From NCBI GenBank assembly GCA_964344165.1, contig CAYFMH010000047.1, positions 1-13,117 of the forward strand: a stretch of 13,117 nucleotides of DNA, given 5' to 3'. Shown here one piece after another: positions 6,346 to 13,055 of this stretch; the stretch's first letter is position 1, and each line of letters opens with the position of its first letter. The stretch is from CAYFMH01 sp964344165. Its GTDB lineage: Bacteria > Patescibacteriota > Gracilibacteria > UBA4473. Made by a program: the position numbers and the translations under genes. Under the pieces are notes generated by a model. That model was not told where the DNA came from. It made no database searches and saw only the letters and a list, made by a program, of their open reading frames with translations.

Positions 6346-8025
6346 ATGGAAATGCTAATGAATATGGTGAGCGATGTTCTTCGCAGAGTAGCGATTTATA
6401 TTCGTGTATCTACCCAAGAACAAAAAATTGAAGGATATGGATTAGAGGCTCAAGAAAAGAAGCTTCTTGATTATGTGAATAACAACAAAGCTCTTAACCT
6501 TATCACAAAAAAGGAGTGGATTTATTGCGATACACACACCGGAAGTGATATCAATCGACCGGAACTTCAACGTCTGCTCAAGGATGTGAAAGAAGGTAAA
6601 TTTGATGCCGTTTTGGTGTGGAAGATTGATCGTCTCTCTCGATCTTTAAAGCATCTGCTTGGGATATTTGAGCAATTCGAGAAGCAACAGGTCAGTTTTA
6701 TCTCCGTTCAGGAAAACATTGATTTTAAAGGGCCTATCGGGAAATTAATATTTCAGATATTCGGAGCAATCGCTCAGTTTGAACGAGAACTTATCAAGGG
6801 GCGGACACAGATGGGAAAGATCGCTTCTGCAGAGATGGGGAATTTTACAGGAAATTTTATCCCATACGGATACAGAAAAATTCCAAATAAGTCAGCAAAA
6901 GGAAGTCGATTGGAATTGATCAAATCTGAAAAAAAATGGGTAGAGCAGATATTTTATTGGTACATCTATGATGATATGGGTTTCGGACAGGTTGCTAAAA
7001 AGTTGAATGAACTGAAAGCTCCCAGGGGTGAAGGCTCTACGGCTAAGAAGAAAATCGGCACATGGACGGAGAAAATGGTGAAACTGATCATTAACAACTC
7101 TCTGTATCGTGGAGAATTCATAGCCAATAGAACCGATGAAGCAGGAGCAACATTGCCAGAAGATCAGTGGACAATTGTGAAAGTTCCGGCCTGTATTTCC
7201 GAATTAACCTTCCAGCAAGCTCAAATCGCCAAATCAGAGAGAAAAGGGGGGAAATACACTGATTACATGCTCAGTGGAAAACTCGTAGATATGACAGTCT
7301 CTCCGGCCAAGAAATTTTCGGGATGTAAGCGATTTAAAGGCGGTTTCAGCTATCGAAGAAAGCAATTTGATGATCGGCATGGGAAACATCATTCGGTCTT
7401 TGAGATCCCCGGAAAACAGATTGATGCATTTGTTTGGGGGAAAATCATGGAAGCGATGAAAGACCCGGAGGTATTCATCAATCATTATCTCTCTAGAGAA
7501 TATGCTGAACCGGGGAAGATTGCCAGAATAGAGCAGCAACTGGATAACCTTCGGGAGCAAAAAGTGAATATCGAAACCCTCAAAATCGGGAAAATCCAAA
7601 ATGCCTACGAAAATGGGATCTACGATGAAGAAACACTTCAGAGAAAAATGACTGAAGAGGAGCAGAATGTCGTGCAGATTGAAGAGAAAATTCAAGAACT
7701 GGAAGATGATCTCTCCTTTATGAGTTCGATCAACATTGAAGTAGAGAAACTAAAAACCGCTTCCGAACAGATCAAATATCGACTGGAGAAACTAACAACC
7801 TCTCAAAAGAAGGTTATCTGTGGCCTCTTTGTAGATCGAATAGAGATGTACCGCCGAAAAGAAGGCAAAAACTGGAAGATCAACGCTGAGATATTCTTCA
7901 GGTTCAACCCCAATAAGTTCCCCTCCAAAATAGCAGAGGGTAGAACCGAAAAAGATGATACTGATGCCTCAAAAGAGACCTCTGATGTCGAAAATCGAGA
8001 GATTGGTGTCAGGAGGGGGATTTGA
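6346..8025 (+). CDS. Large serine recombinase (integrase)
   Basis: This 559-residue enzyme would integrate and excise the element. The N-terminal resolvase domain (about 14-160) has YIRVST with the nucleophile S22 and R20, the GSDINRPELQRLL segment (66-78), and VWKIDRLSRS (91-100). The Recombinase domain (about 170-300) follows, with IPYGYRK and NSLYRGEFIANR. The region that is normally a zinc ribbon (about 308-350) keeps LSG and SYRR but has a single cysteine (C327), so the usual four-cysteine zinc site is absent. A long coiled coil spans about 390-485, and a C-terminal strand region with a hydrophilic tail ends the chain. The last seven codons and the TGA stop lie within the antisense of the tRNA-Met 3' end, as expected for an integrase gene at an attachment site. 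ATG 6361 is an alternative start that would shorten it by five residues. Confidence 0.92.
   Translation: MEMLMNMVSDVLRRVAIYIRVSTQEQKIEGYGLEAQEKKLLDYVNNNKALNLITKKEWIYCDTHTGSDINRPELQRLLKDVKEGKFDAVLVWKIDRLSRSLKHLLGIFEQFEKQQVSFISVQENIDFKGPIGKLIFQIFGAIAQFERELIKGRTQMGKIASAEMGNFTGNFIPYGYRKIPNKSAKGSRLELIKSEKKWVEQIFYWYIYDDMGFGQVAKKLNELKAPRGEGSTAKKKIGTWTEKMVKLIINNSLYRGEFIANRTDEAGATLPEDQWTIVKVPACISELTFQQAQIAKSERKGGKYTDYMLSGKLVDMTVSPAKKFSGCKRFKGGFSYRRKQFDDRHGKHHSVFEIPGKQIDAFVWGKIMEAMKDPEVFINHYLSREYAEPGKIARIEQQLDNLREQKVNIETLKIGKIQNAYENGIYDEETLQRKMTEEEQNVVQIEEKIQELEDDLSFMSSINIEVEKLKTASEQIKYRLEKLTTSQKKVICGLFVDRIEMYRRKEGKNWKINAEIFFRFNPNKFPSKIAEGRTEKDDTDASKETSDVENREIGVRRGI
8004..8025. other. Probable attachment-site junction at the tRNA-Met 3' end
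   Basis: The plus-strand recombinase gene ends inside this stretch, which on the minus strand is the acceptor and part of the T arm of tRNA-Met including the encoded CCA. A recombinase gene abutting a tRNA 3' end is the usual sign of an integrated element. The element would extend leftward from here. I searched the left part for a second copy of the tRNA 3' end and found none, so the other junction is probably outside the window. The exact crossover is not determined. Confidence 0.55.
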
Positions 8026-8080
8026 ACCCCCGACCTCCGGGTTATGAATCCGACGCTCTCACCAACTGAGCTACCCTGAC
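8004..8080 (-). tRNA. tRNA-Met (CAT anticodon)
   Basis: The minus strand gives a full cloverleaf of 77 bases with an encoded CCA end. The acceptor stem pairs GTCAGGG with TCCTGAC (one G-T pair). The D stem is GCTC/GAGC, the T stem-loop is GGGGG TTCAAAT CCCCC, and the anticodon loop TTCATAA carries CAT. The anticodon stem has one A-C mismatch next to the loop. The first base pair is G-C, so it is not a typical initiator tRNA. It could be elongator tRNA-Met or, if its C34 is changed to lysidine, tRNA-Ile2. It lies downstream of aroC on the same strand. Its 3' end overlaps the convergent recombinase gene by 22 bases. Confidence 0.93.
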
Positions 8081-8226
8081 TTATTTAAACCTCCGTCTCG
8101 AGTACTTGGGAACGACGGCGGATAATTGCGACTTGATACTTGCTTCCTGGAAAACACTTCTCAAAACCAAAAACAGCCAGTCGATTGTACTGCTTTCGGA
8201 TACCAGGTCAAATTGTCTTATTTTGA

Positions 8227-9297
8227 TTACTTCAAAATCCCACACTGCGCCTGCTGCTGCATAATCTGATCTACCAAAACCATGGTGGTCATTGCCTCAA
8301 GTACCGGAATAATCCGCGGAACAATGATCGGATCATGACGTCCTTTTATTTCCAAATCCACGTTTTCACCTTTCGCATTGGTGGATTTTTGTGGTTTAAG
8401 GATTGAAGCGGTTGGCTTCACGGCTACTCGAAACCAAATATCATCTCCAGTAGAGATCCCTCCTAATATTCCTCCATTAGCATTCCGCTCCGTTTTAATA
8501 TTTTTCCCTTCTGCAACAAATGGGTCATTAGCTTCTGAACCTTTTTTCGCAGATAAAGAAAATCCCTCTCCCATTGCAAACCCCTTGGTCGAACCAACGG
8601 AAAGACAGGCGGCCGCTAAGGATGATTCTAATTTCCCAAAAACCGGACTCCCCAATCCAGCCGGCGGGTTTTTTACCTGAATTTCAACGATACCTCCGAG
8701 AGAATCTCCTTCTTTTTTTATGGCTTCAACTCGCTCCATAGTAGCCTTAAAAGCTGATTCATCCGCCATCCGCAATGGATTTTTTTCGATAAAACTTGGA
8801 TCTACGTGCGTAAAAAATTCACCGCCGATTTCTCTCGCAAATCCAAAAACCTGTACTCCGATTTGATCTAAAATCTTTCGAGCGATTGCCCCTCCGATCA
8901 CCCGAGCGATGGTTTCTCGTCCTGAACTTCGTCCGCCTCCTCGATGATCTCGGATACCATATTTCGTATCAAATCCATAATCCGCATGGGATGGTCGATA
9001 CACATCCTGAATATTTTCATAATCTTTTGAGTGCTGATTTTCATTCCTCACCACGACTGAAATAGGAGTGCCGGTTGTTTTCCCTTCAAATACGCCTGAT
9101 TGAATTTCACATTTGTCCCCTTCTTTTCGTGGCGTCGCAATACTGCTCTGTCCTGGAGCTCGACGATTTAACTCTTTTTGGATATCTGATTCCGACAAAT
9201 CTAAGCCCGGCGGACACCCATCAATCACAGCTCCTAGAGCTGGACCATGACTTTCTCCAAAAGAGGTGAGACGAAAATAGTGGCCAAAAGTATTCAT
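8227..9297 (-). CDS. aroC: Chorismate synthase
   Basis: The 356-residue protein converts 5-enolpyruvylshikimate-3-phosphate to chorismate with reduced FMN, the last step of the shikimate pathway in the cytoplasm. Family signatures are complete: FGESHG with H17 near the start, LGAVIDGCPPGL (21-32), RRAPGQS, the flavin-site segment DHRGGGRSSGRETIARV with its conserved His, and GRHDPIIVPRIIPVLEAM near the C-terminus. The length is normal for the family. The start ATG at 9297 gives the expected MNTFGHYFRLTSFGESHG beginning. It stands alone, with no other aro gene nearby, and is followed on the same strand by tRNA-Met about 146 bases later. It is divergent from lspA, with about 85 bases between the start codons. 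It belongs to the chromosomal part of the window. Confidence 0.97.
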   Translation of the reverse strand: MNTFGHYFRLTSFGESHGPALGAVIDGCPPGLDLSESDIQKELNRRAPGQSSIATPRKEGDKCEIQSGVFEGKTTGTPISVVVRNENQHSKDYENIQDVYRPSHADYGFDTKYGIRDHRGGGRSSGRETIARVIGGAIARKILDQIGVQVFGFAREIGGEFFTHVDPSFIEKNPLRMADESAFKATMERVEAIKKEGDSLGGIVEIQVKNPPAGLGSPVFGKLESSLAAACLSVGSTKGFAMGEGFSLSAKKGSEANDPFVAEGKNIKTERNANGGILGGISTGDDIWFRVAVKPTASILKPQKSTNAKGENVDLEIKGRHDPIIVPRIIPVLEAMTTMVLVDQIMQQQAQCGILK

Positions 9298-9382
9298 TGA
9301 AATAATTTAAAATTTAAAAAGCAAAGTTCAAAGTTGTGGAAGTATTTTACATTTTTTCACGAAGAAGTAAACTTTTTTCCGC

Positions 9383-9823
9383 ATGACCAAGGGATTTTCA
9401 ATCATTTTTCTTATTTTTCTCGATCAAATTTCCAAATTTGGCATCCGGAATTACTTGGAAAATCCAATCGAAATTACCTCTTTTTTTCGCATTATTTTCA
9501 CCGAAAACGAAGGCATTGCCTTCTCTCTCCCCGCTTCCAATTGGTTTATTATTCCTTTTACTTTTTTGGTTTTGGTTTTTTTGGGCTGGCTGTTGCGAAT
9601 GAAAAATATTCCCAAATGGGAATGTGTTGCCGGAGTTCTTATTTTTGGGGGAGCGGTCGGAAATCTGATCGATCGGGTCGTGTATGGAAAAGTAACGGAC
9701 TTCCTCAGTTTTTGGGAATTCCCGGTGTTTAATCTGGCGGATTGTTTTATTTCGGTGGGAGTGGGGGTTTATATCCTGAGTGAAGTACTCAAAAAACAAA
9801 AAAACAAAAAAACAAAAAATTAA
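9383..9823 (+). CDS. lspA: Lipoprotein signal peptidase (signal peptidase II)
   Basis: The 146-residue membrane aspartyl protease cleaves the signal peptide of diacylglyceryl-modified prolipoproteins. Four hydrophobic segments are visible, at about 4-14, 53-70, 81-97 and 118-134. Conserved boxes are LDQISK (13-18), FTENEGIAFSL (39-49, usually NxGaAFS), GNLIDR with catalytic D97 (93-98), and FNLADCFISVG with catalytic D120 (116-126). It is slightly short and has a basic tail, KKQKNKKTKN, encoded by a run of A tracts separated by single C residues (about 9787-9822). The gene converges with rpsT, with 13 bases between stops and no clear terminator between them. The start ATG 9383 is chosen because it gives the short charged N-terminus before the first membrane helix. 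Confidence 0.95.
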   Translation: MTKGFSIIFLIFLDQISKFGIRNYLENPIEITSFFRIIFTENEGIAFSLPASNWFIIPFTFLVLVFLGWLLRMKNIPKWECVAGVLIFGGAVGNLIDRVVYGKVTDFLSFWEFPVFNLADCFISVGVGVYILSEVLKKQKNKKTKN

Positions 9824-9836
9824 CAAAAATCACTCC

Positions 9837-10163
9837 TTATTTTTCCCCCTTCTCCACTTTTGGAGCCCCCTCTTTTTTAGCTGGAGTGGCTTTTTTTGCC
9901 TTTGGAGCTTCTCCAAGCATCTTCACCAATTGAGATTTTTTTCGTCCAGCCGTATTAGCATGAAGAAGGTGTTTTTTTACCGCCATATCAACCGCTTTTT
10001 GCACTTGAGGAAAAAGTTTTCCCGCTTCTGCCATCTTTTTTTCTTCGACTAGTTTTAAATATTGCTTTACCAATTCTCGATACTTTTGCTTGGTAACTAC
10101 ATTTCTTTTTCGACGTCTTTCTGCGGAACGGACTCTTTTGATGGCGGATTTGATAATAGGCAT
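9837..10163 (-). CDS. rpsT: 30S ribosomal protein S20
   Basis: The 108-residue basic protein binds 16S rRNA during small-subunit assembly. It starts MPIIKSAIKRVRSAERRRKRN, the standard S20 N-terminus, and keeps the helical bundle ending with KKHLLHANTAGRKKSQL (about 63-79; the family's KGxIHxNxAARkKSrL). A low-complexity Lys/Ala/Pro/Glu tail of about 25 residues (KAKKATPAKKEGAPKVEKGEK) extends beyond the usual end of about 85-90 residues. The start codon is preceded by seven A residues and no Shine-Dalgarno. A promoter whose -10 box ends 8 bases upstream predicts an almost leaderless transcript. Confidence 0.96.
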   Translation of the reverse strand: MPIIKSAIKRVRSAERRRKRNVVTKQKYRELVKQYLKLVEEKKMAEAGKLFPQVQKAVDMAVKKHLLHANTAGRKKSQLVKMLGEAPKAKKATPAKKEGAPKVEKGEK

Positions 10164-10171
10164 TTTTTTTA

Positions 10172-10200
10172 ATTAACAATTAGGAATTATCAATGGTCAA
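10172..10200 (-). promoter_or_regulatory. Candidate rpsT promoter, nearly leaderless
   Basis: Read on the minus strand, TTGACC (10200-10195) and GTTAAT (10177-10172) are separated by 17 bases. Transcription would start around 10165, only 1-3 bases before the rpsT ATG at 10163. The -35 box matches five of six consensus bases, the -10 box four of six. Confidence 0.45.
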
Positions 10201-10347
10201 TCTAAGCATACCTTAAACGTCTTTCATTGAAAATCGTGAGCCAAAGATATTTATCAGCTAAAAAAAGTCAAATATTCTTGAAAAAAACACAAAAAATGTA
10301 AAAAGATCTTGCCAAGTTTATATTTTTTTTTAAAGTGCAGTTCAGAC

Positions 10348-11889
10348 ATGCTTTTTAGATTTCTTCGAAGACGTAGAAGATCTCGCTATGGGCGAAAACC
10401 TCAAAAAAGGTTTCTTCCCTTGGTCATTGGTGTAGGAATTATTTTTTTCATTTTATGGGGAGGGGGAAAATTAATTTCTGGGCTTTTTTCTGATGGACGA
10501 TCAGAATCTATTGTGGCCGAAGTTGAAATTTTGGATGGGAAGGCTGAATTTTCACTTGCTGAAAATGAAAACTGGACCGCTGCTTATTCTGGGCAAAAAT
10601 TCTTTACAGAAGATTCCATCCGGACAGGATCCAAATCCCAAGCCGTATTGGAAATCACCGGCGGAAATACTATCTTTTTGGACGAAAATTCTGAGGTTGA
10701 ATTTGTGGAACTCGAACAAAAATCAGCCAACAAAAAAAATATCCTTCTAAAGCTTAATAAAGGGAAACTTTGGGCAAAAGTATCTGACGATGATTTTAAT
10801 AATGACTCAAAATCAAGATTTGAGATCGAAACACCGAGGTTTGTACTTCATGTAAGAGGGACTGTCTTTGCGGTCTCATCTGGATCTAGCCAAGACACCG
10901 TTCGACTCGTCAGAGGAAATGTCGATGTCGATGTCAAAGAAAATGACAACATCGTCAAAAACCTAAAAGTAGGTGTTGGACAAAAATTGATCGTCTCCAA
11001 CGAAACTCTCAAAAAAATTAAAAGCAGTATGGATGTGCTTGAAATTATAGATTCTGAGTTCATCGAGTCCGAATGGCACATCCAGAACCTCGCGAAGTTT
11101 TATCCACAAGAAGCCGCACAAATCCGAAGACGGATCGAACTCTCCGCCGCCGGAGAAGAAAAGAAAAAAGAAGAGACTGAAAAAAAAGAAGGAGAAATTG
11201 ATGCTCCAGAAATACTAGAACCCGCCGATGCCGCCCGTATATCAGGCAATGTTGATACGGTAAAAATAGAAGGAACCGCGCCTCCAGAAGCTGCTCAAAT
11301 CGTGGTCAATGGATTTACGCTCACTAAATTTCAACCAGGGGATCGTAAGTGGACGTACTTTGCCGCGAAAAAATTTGGAACGCTGCTGCCTGGAGAGAAC
11401 ACCTTCTCTGTTTATGCTGTCTCTCGAGATGGAAAAAAGTCAAACGAAACAAAAGTAGTTATTTTTTATGAAGGGGCTGACGCAGCTGCTCCAACAGAAA
11501 GCACTCCAGCGCCAATAACACCTCCTGCTCCAACACCAACTGCTCCTCCAGCAACTCCTCAACCAACAAGCTCCCCTGACTTTAAGGCCCCAGCCGTCAC
11601 CAAGCCAGCAATCCTGGGAAGTGGAGAAATCTATGAAACTTCAGCCGATGTCGTCACCATCAGTGGAACCGTCGACCCAAAGACCAATATGGTGAAGGTA
11701 AATGGTTATCAACTCAAAAAATTCAAAGCCGGTGATACAGAGTTCACTTACATCGCTAGTGCTCGATATGGTGTCCGAAGTAATCTCAAAGAAGGAGAAA
11801 ACAATTATGAGATCATGGCCTTCGGCCCAGATGGGAAGATCAGTAGCACTGTAGTGAAAGTGATTTATACGCCGGTAAAAATAAACTAA
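10348..11889 (+). CDS. Membrane-anchored FecR-domain protein with two C-terminal beta repeats
   Basis: The 513-residue envelope protein has a short arginine-rich cytoplasmic N-terminus (FRFLRRRRRSRYGRK), one membrane helix (about 22-39) and a large outside part. Residues about 55-215 are a FecR domain: a GQKFFTEDSIRTGSKSQAVLEI turn, then IFLDENSEVEFVEL, NILLKLNKGKLWAKV and FEIETPRFVLHVRGTVFAV (158-176). An acidic/lysine-rich helical linker follows (about 255-284). Two similar beta-sandwich-like repeats come next, at about 286-374 and 419-507, each with a hIxGTh...VxVNGaxhxKFxxGDxxaxY pattern. A Pro/Thr/Ala linker joins them (about 380-415). In FecR itself this domain regulates an iron-uptake sigma factor. 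Here there is no sigma factor or receptor beside it, so a structural or adhesive surface role is as likely. ATG 10348 is preferred over the in-frame TTG 10309 because it places basic residues directly before the membrane helix. Confidence 0.85.
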   Translation: MLFRFLRRRRRSRYGRKPQKRFLPLVIGVGIIFFILWGGGKLISGLFSDGRSESIVAEVEILDGKAEFSLAENENWTAAYSGQKFFTEDSIRTGSKSQAVLEITGGNTIFLDENSEVEFVELEQKSANKKNILLKLNKGKLWAKVSDDDFNNDSKSRFEIETPRFVLHVRGTVFAVSSGSSQDTVRLVRGNVDVDVKENDNIVKNLKVGVGQKLIVSNETLKKIKSSMDVLEIIDSEFIESEWHIQNLAKFYPQEAAQIRRRIELSAAGEEKKKEETEKKEGEIDAPEILEPADAARISGNVDTVKIEGTAPPEAAQIVVNGFTLTKFQPGDRKWTYFAAKKFGTLLPGENTFSVYAVSRDGKKSNETKVVIFYEGADAAAPTESTPAPITPPAPTPTAPPATPQPTSSPDFKAPAVTKPAILGSGEIYETSADVVTISGTVDPKTNMVKVNGYQLKKFKAGDTEFTYIASARYGVRSNLKEGENNYEIMAFGPDGKISSTVVKVIYTPVKIN

Positions 11890-11913
11890 TTTTTATCACT
11901 TAATTTGATTAAA

Positions 11914-12621
11914 ATGGATGATACCGACAAAAAGAAAGAAGGACAGGAGGGCGAAGAGAAAGGAGATAAGGCAGTTATTCCCAAAATCGCTCTAGAAGAA
12001 ATGGCCGTGAGACAAGTACAAGTAGAAAGAATTCTAGAAGCTGCTTTACTTCCCAAATTTTGGCCTTTTGAAGTAGATGGACAAGAATTTTCTTGGAAAA
12101 TTTTAGAGAGAGAAGAAGGGGAATTTGTAGCAGTAGATTTATTAGACGGATCAGGAAACAAGCTTCTTCATCTACAAGTAGCCCCAAAAGAAAACCTTTA
12201 TTCAATTATTTGGGATATTGATGTAGATCAAGAATCTGCTTTTAAAAGCATCGAAGACGCACTTAATACGGTTATCCCACCGGAGAGCACTAGCTCTTTA
12301 GAAGGAGAATTGTTAGCCACTGAAAATAATGAAAAAAATCCTGTACTCTCACACTTTGAAATTACTGTTAAAGATGGCAAGTGTGTCGATTTTTCAGAAA
12401 CAATAAAAAGAGAAGTTCCCCAAGGAAGTAACATCGTGAGATTGTGTATTTATACAGATGAAGAAAGAAAAGAAAGCATTTGGTGGGATGAGAAAACACA
12501 AAAATTCCCTTGTAGAATAGCAATAAAAGGTGGTGATCTCGATTTCAAATTAGTAAAAAAACTTTTAAGCAACTTGCCTAAAGAAGTGTTTGAACGAATA
12601 CAAGGGATTATGAATTCTTAA
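11914..12621 (+). CDS. Acidic protein of unknown function, 235 residues
   Basis: I do not recognise this protein. It is soluble and acidic, with a very charged N-terminus (MDDTDKKKEGQEGEEKGDK) and no signal peptide or membrane segment. It appears to have two strand-rich halves: about 45-100 (FWPFEVDGQEFSWKIL then LLHLQVAP and YSIIWDIDVD), and about 145-215 (HFEITVKDG, IVRLCIYTDEE, CRIAIKGGDLDFKLV). It ends in a helical tail, LLSNLPKEVFERIQGIM. ATG 11914 is preferred over TTG 11905 because it is preceded by the ATTAAA context seen at other starts here. It begins 24 bases after the FecR gene with no terminator between, so the two are probably cotranscribed. A weak terminator overlaps its stop codon. 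Confidence 0.65.
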   Translation: MDDTDKKKEGQEGEEKGDKAVIPKIALEEMAVRQVQVERILEAALLPKFWPFEVDGQEFSWKILEREEGEFVAVDLLDGSGNKLLHLQVAPKENLYSIIWDIDVDQESAFKSIEDALNTVIPPESTSSLEGELLATENNEKNPVLSHFEITVKDGKCVDFSETIKREVPQGSNIVRLCIYTDEERKESIWWDEKTQKFPCRIAIKGGDLDFKLVKKLLSNLPKEVFERIQGIMNS

Positions 12622-12652
12622 CTCTAGAATCAAAGAATTATTTGTTTTTTTT
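12613..12652 (+). terminator. Weak intrinsic terminator candidate
   Basis: AATTCTT (12613-12619) pairs with AAGAATT (12633-12639) and is followed within five bases by eight T residues (12645-12652). The stem includes the stop-codon region of the preceding gene. The stem is almost all A-T, so it would be weak. Confidence 0.35.
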
Positions 12653-12676
12653 GCATTTTAAAATATATTTTTTGTG

Positions 12677-12919
12677 ATGCGAAAGTCACAAAAAGCTCGG
12701 AAAGTTTATCCGGTCATCATCGAACAAGATGAGGATGGGACTTTTATTGGGACGGTTCCGACGTTGCCCAGTTGTTATACACAAGGGGATTCAAAGGAAG
12801 AGGTTTTGAAATTATTGAAAGAAGAAGTGATTCCTTTGTGTGAAGACTATTTACGATCGAAACAGGAAGAAGAGAATAGTTTTATTGAAATTCAAGAATT
12901 AGAATTGGAATATGCCTAA
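12677..12919 (+). CDS. hicB: HicB-family antitoxin
   Basis: The protein has about 80 residues and matches the short HicB fold (partial RNase H-like). KVYPVIIEQDEDGTFIGTVPTLPSCYTQGDSKEEVLKLLKEEV covers the whole core, with the YxVxIExDEDGxFxxxVPxLPGC-like pattern; the usual Gly before Cys is Ser here. A helix and an acidic tail follow. In HicAB modules HicB binds HicA and blocks its RNA cleavage. This form lacks an evident C-terminal DNA-binding domain. The codon GTG at 12674 precedes ATG 12677, and the ATG is the likelier start. Its last codons overlap the start of hicA by 8 bases, so the two are translationally coupled in the antitoxin-first order. Confidence 0.88.
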   Translation: MRKSQKARKVYPVIIEQDEDGTFIGTVPTLPSCYTQGDSKEEVLKLLKEEVIPLCEDYLRSKQEEENSFIEIQELELEYA

Positions 12920-13055
12920 ATTAGTTCCTATCAAATACAAAAAGTTAGTAAGCATTTTATCACTGTTAGGTCTTTTGGAAGGAAGGTCAAAAGGAAGTCA
13001 TCATTTTTTTGAACATCAAGACGGGAGAACTACGGTGGATTCTTTGACGTTTTGA
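12912..13055 (+). pseudogene. hicA: HicA-like mRNA interferase, truncated by frameshift
   Basis: The frame starts at ATG 12912 inside the hicB stop region and encodes MPKLVPIKYKKLVSILSLLG. It then has the HicA signature RSKGSHHFFEHQDGRTTV (25-42), including the catalytic-type His in GSHH. HicA toxins are double-stranded-RNA-binding-fold ribonucleases that cut mRNA when free of HicB. After TTV the frame gives DSLTF and a TGA stop at residue 48, whereas intact proteins continue about 20-30 residues (a P-x-H turn, then E-I-x-K-G and a helix). Another frame just downstream reads YPNIEIKK and the original frame reads KELIRKD, both resembling that missing tail. This suggests one or more small insertions or deletions between about 13040 and 13100. 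Sequencing error is possible. The toxin is likely inactive as read. Confidence 0.75.

Noticed and set aside
7234..7695. Minus-strand open frame of 153 codons inside the recombinase gene
   Set aside because: It is antisense to the recombinase coiled-coil region and has no recognisable protein features; a shadow frame.
9398..9826. Long minus-strand open frame of 142 codons opposite lspA
   Set aside because: lspA has both catalytic aspartates and membrane segments. The opposite frame is low-complexity and looks like a shadow.
8227..12919. UGA reassigned to glycine, as in Gracilibacteria and Absconditabacteria
   Set aside because: aroC, lspA, rpsT, the FecR gene and hicB are full length with all glycines as GGN and no in-frame TGA, and all end in TAA. 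The early TGA in hicA is better explained by a frameshift.
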